Made by a program: the position numbers and the translations under genes. From NCBI GenBank assembly GCA_009775355.1, contig VSPN01000003.1, positions 21,077-85,076 on the forward strand: a stretch of 64,000 nucleotides of DNA, in the 5' to 3' direction. Positions 63,494-64,000 of the stretch are shown in pieces. Every line of letters begins with the position of its first letter. Within the stretch, counting starts at the first letter, position 1. Origin of the DNA: Muribaculaceae bacterium. GTDB lineage: Bacteria; Bacteroidota; Bacteroidia; Bacteroidales; Muribaculaceae. Below the pieces are notes generated by a model that did not search any database, was not told the DNA's origin, and worked only from the letters and a program-made list of their open reading frames with translations.

Positions 63494-63889
63494 ATGGCAA
63501 AACAAATTTTAAGAATCTTTGCAATATCAGTTGCTATTGCAATCATGGGGTTCAACGCGAGCGCACTCGGGAGATCCTCGACAACGATTATAGTGACGGT
63601 AAGTACTATTTATTCCGGCGATCCGGAACATATAGAAGAAGAGGAACCGGAATATCGCAAACCAACGCGCCCGCTGGCGTGTACGATCGATCCAGACTAT
63701 GGAATCAGTTTCATAGGTCAGGAGACGCCGGATTTCATAATGTATGAGATCTACGACAGCGGAAATGCGTGTGTGGGCGTATATGGAGACGAGCGGGCGT
63801 TTATCGACGCGCTGTTCTCTCTTACCGGCGAATACCGCATCAGCCTTAGCACAGTTTATGTCACTTATTCAGGATATGTGGTTCTTTGA
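63494..63889 (+). CDS. Small secreted DUF3244-like protein
   Basis: 131 residues. Signal peptide (about 1-25, ILRIFAISVAIAIMGFNASA), an acidic linker (EHIEEEEPEYRKP) and a beta-sandwich-like end (FIMYEIYDSGNACVGVYGDE, LTGEYRISLSTVYVTYSGYV), the pattern of Bacteroidales DUF3244 proteins, of unknown role. The ATG after the -7 box is chosen over one at 63413 that lies inside the inverted repeat. Stands directly after the third TPR-HTH regulator. Family call is from memory. Confidence 0.7.
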   Translation: MAKQILRIFAISVAIAIMGFNASALGRSSTTIIVTVSTIYSGDPEHIEEEEPEYRKPTRPLACTIDPDYGISFIGQETPDFIMYEIYDSGNACVGVYGDERAFIDALFSLTGEYRISLSTVYVTYSGYVVL

Positions 63890-63980
63890 ATTACATGTCA
63901 GTTAAGTGAATTTATATTAACTTATTTAGTAGATGACAAAATTTAAATTTATGCTGTTAAACATCTAATTTTCAAGTGAT

Positions 63981-63988
63981 TAAATTTG
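63981..63988 (+). promoter_or_regulatory. -7 box near the window end
   Basis: TAAATTTG in AT-rich DNA, possibly serving a plus-strand gene beyond the window. No gene is visible in 63890-64000. Confidence 0.35.
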
Positions 63989-64000
63989 CAAAAGTCCCTG

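Overview
The window is a piece of a Bacteroidales chromosome, most likely from a gut Muribaculaceae-type organism. The evidence is a SusC/SusD/SusE nutrient-uptake set, a fused SecDF, a three-gene diheme succinate dehydrogenase/fumarate reductase operon, membrane TPR-HTH regulators, C-terminal tails of the Bacteroidetes secretion type, and repeated Bacteroidetes promoter elements (TTTG, about 20 bp, TAnnTTTG). Most of the sequence is GC-rich core genome; 52.2-54.8 kb and 62.0-64.0 kb are visibly AT-rich. Family names were assigned by reading the translations, not by database search.

Layout. 0-9 kb (minus strand): start of susE, then susD and susC behind a structured leader, and a three-gene ABC exporter operon. 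9-18 kb: tRNA-Tyr, a 2103-residue GLUG-repeat surface protein, and divergent from it a TPR-TM-HTH regulator. 18-25 kb: pfkA on minus, back to back with a plus-strand housekeeping run (YihX-like HAD, ribF, upp, recF, dciA-like, thioesterase, SIS isomerase, TPR protein, ribH). 25-34 kb (minus): SlyD-type FKBP, a tightly overlapped stringent-response operon (RelA/SpoT, PgpH-like c-di-AMP phosphodiesterase, two envelope proteins), a small membrane protein and lpxB. 34-43 kb (plus): a beta-helix lipoprotein, psd and pssA, a DUF4834-like protein, a Cof-type HAD overlapped by a histidine kinase, pheT and yebC. 43-50 kb: a secreted protein on minus, tRNA-Arg, a decayed transposase, and the succinate dehydrogenase/fumarate reductase operon. 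50-58 kb: a regulator split by an in-frame amber codon, an AT-rich 802-residue secreted protein with a Cys/His domain, a beta-propeller protein and an Ig-like lipoprotein. 58-64 kb: secDF, a non-coding block with three copies of a foldable 39-nt repeat, a third TPR-TM-HTH regulator, a 23-bp inverted repeat, and a small secreted DUF3244-like protein.

How it fits together. The housekeeping genes serve flavin synthesis, phospholipid and lipid A synthesis, alarmone and c-di-AMP control, DNA repair, and anaerobic respiration. The accessory theme is secreted or surface proteins lying beside TPR-TM-HTH regulators (three loci). The most notable observations are the amber-split regulator at 50.1-51.8 kb next to the AT-rich secreted protein, a set of promoters placed so close to start codons that the mRNAs should be leaderless, the covarying repeat upstream of the third regulator, and the susC leader with a 29-codon reading frame and a 17-bp hairpin.
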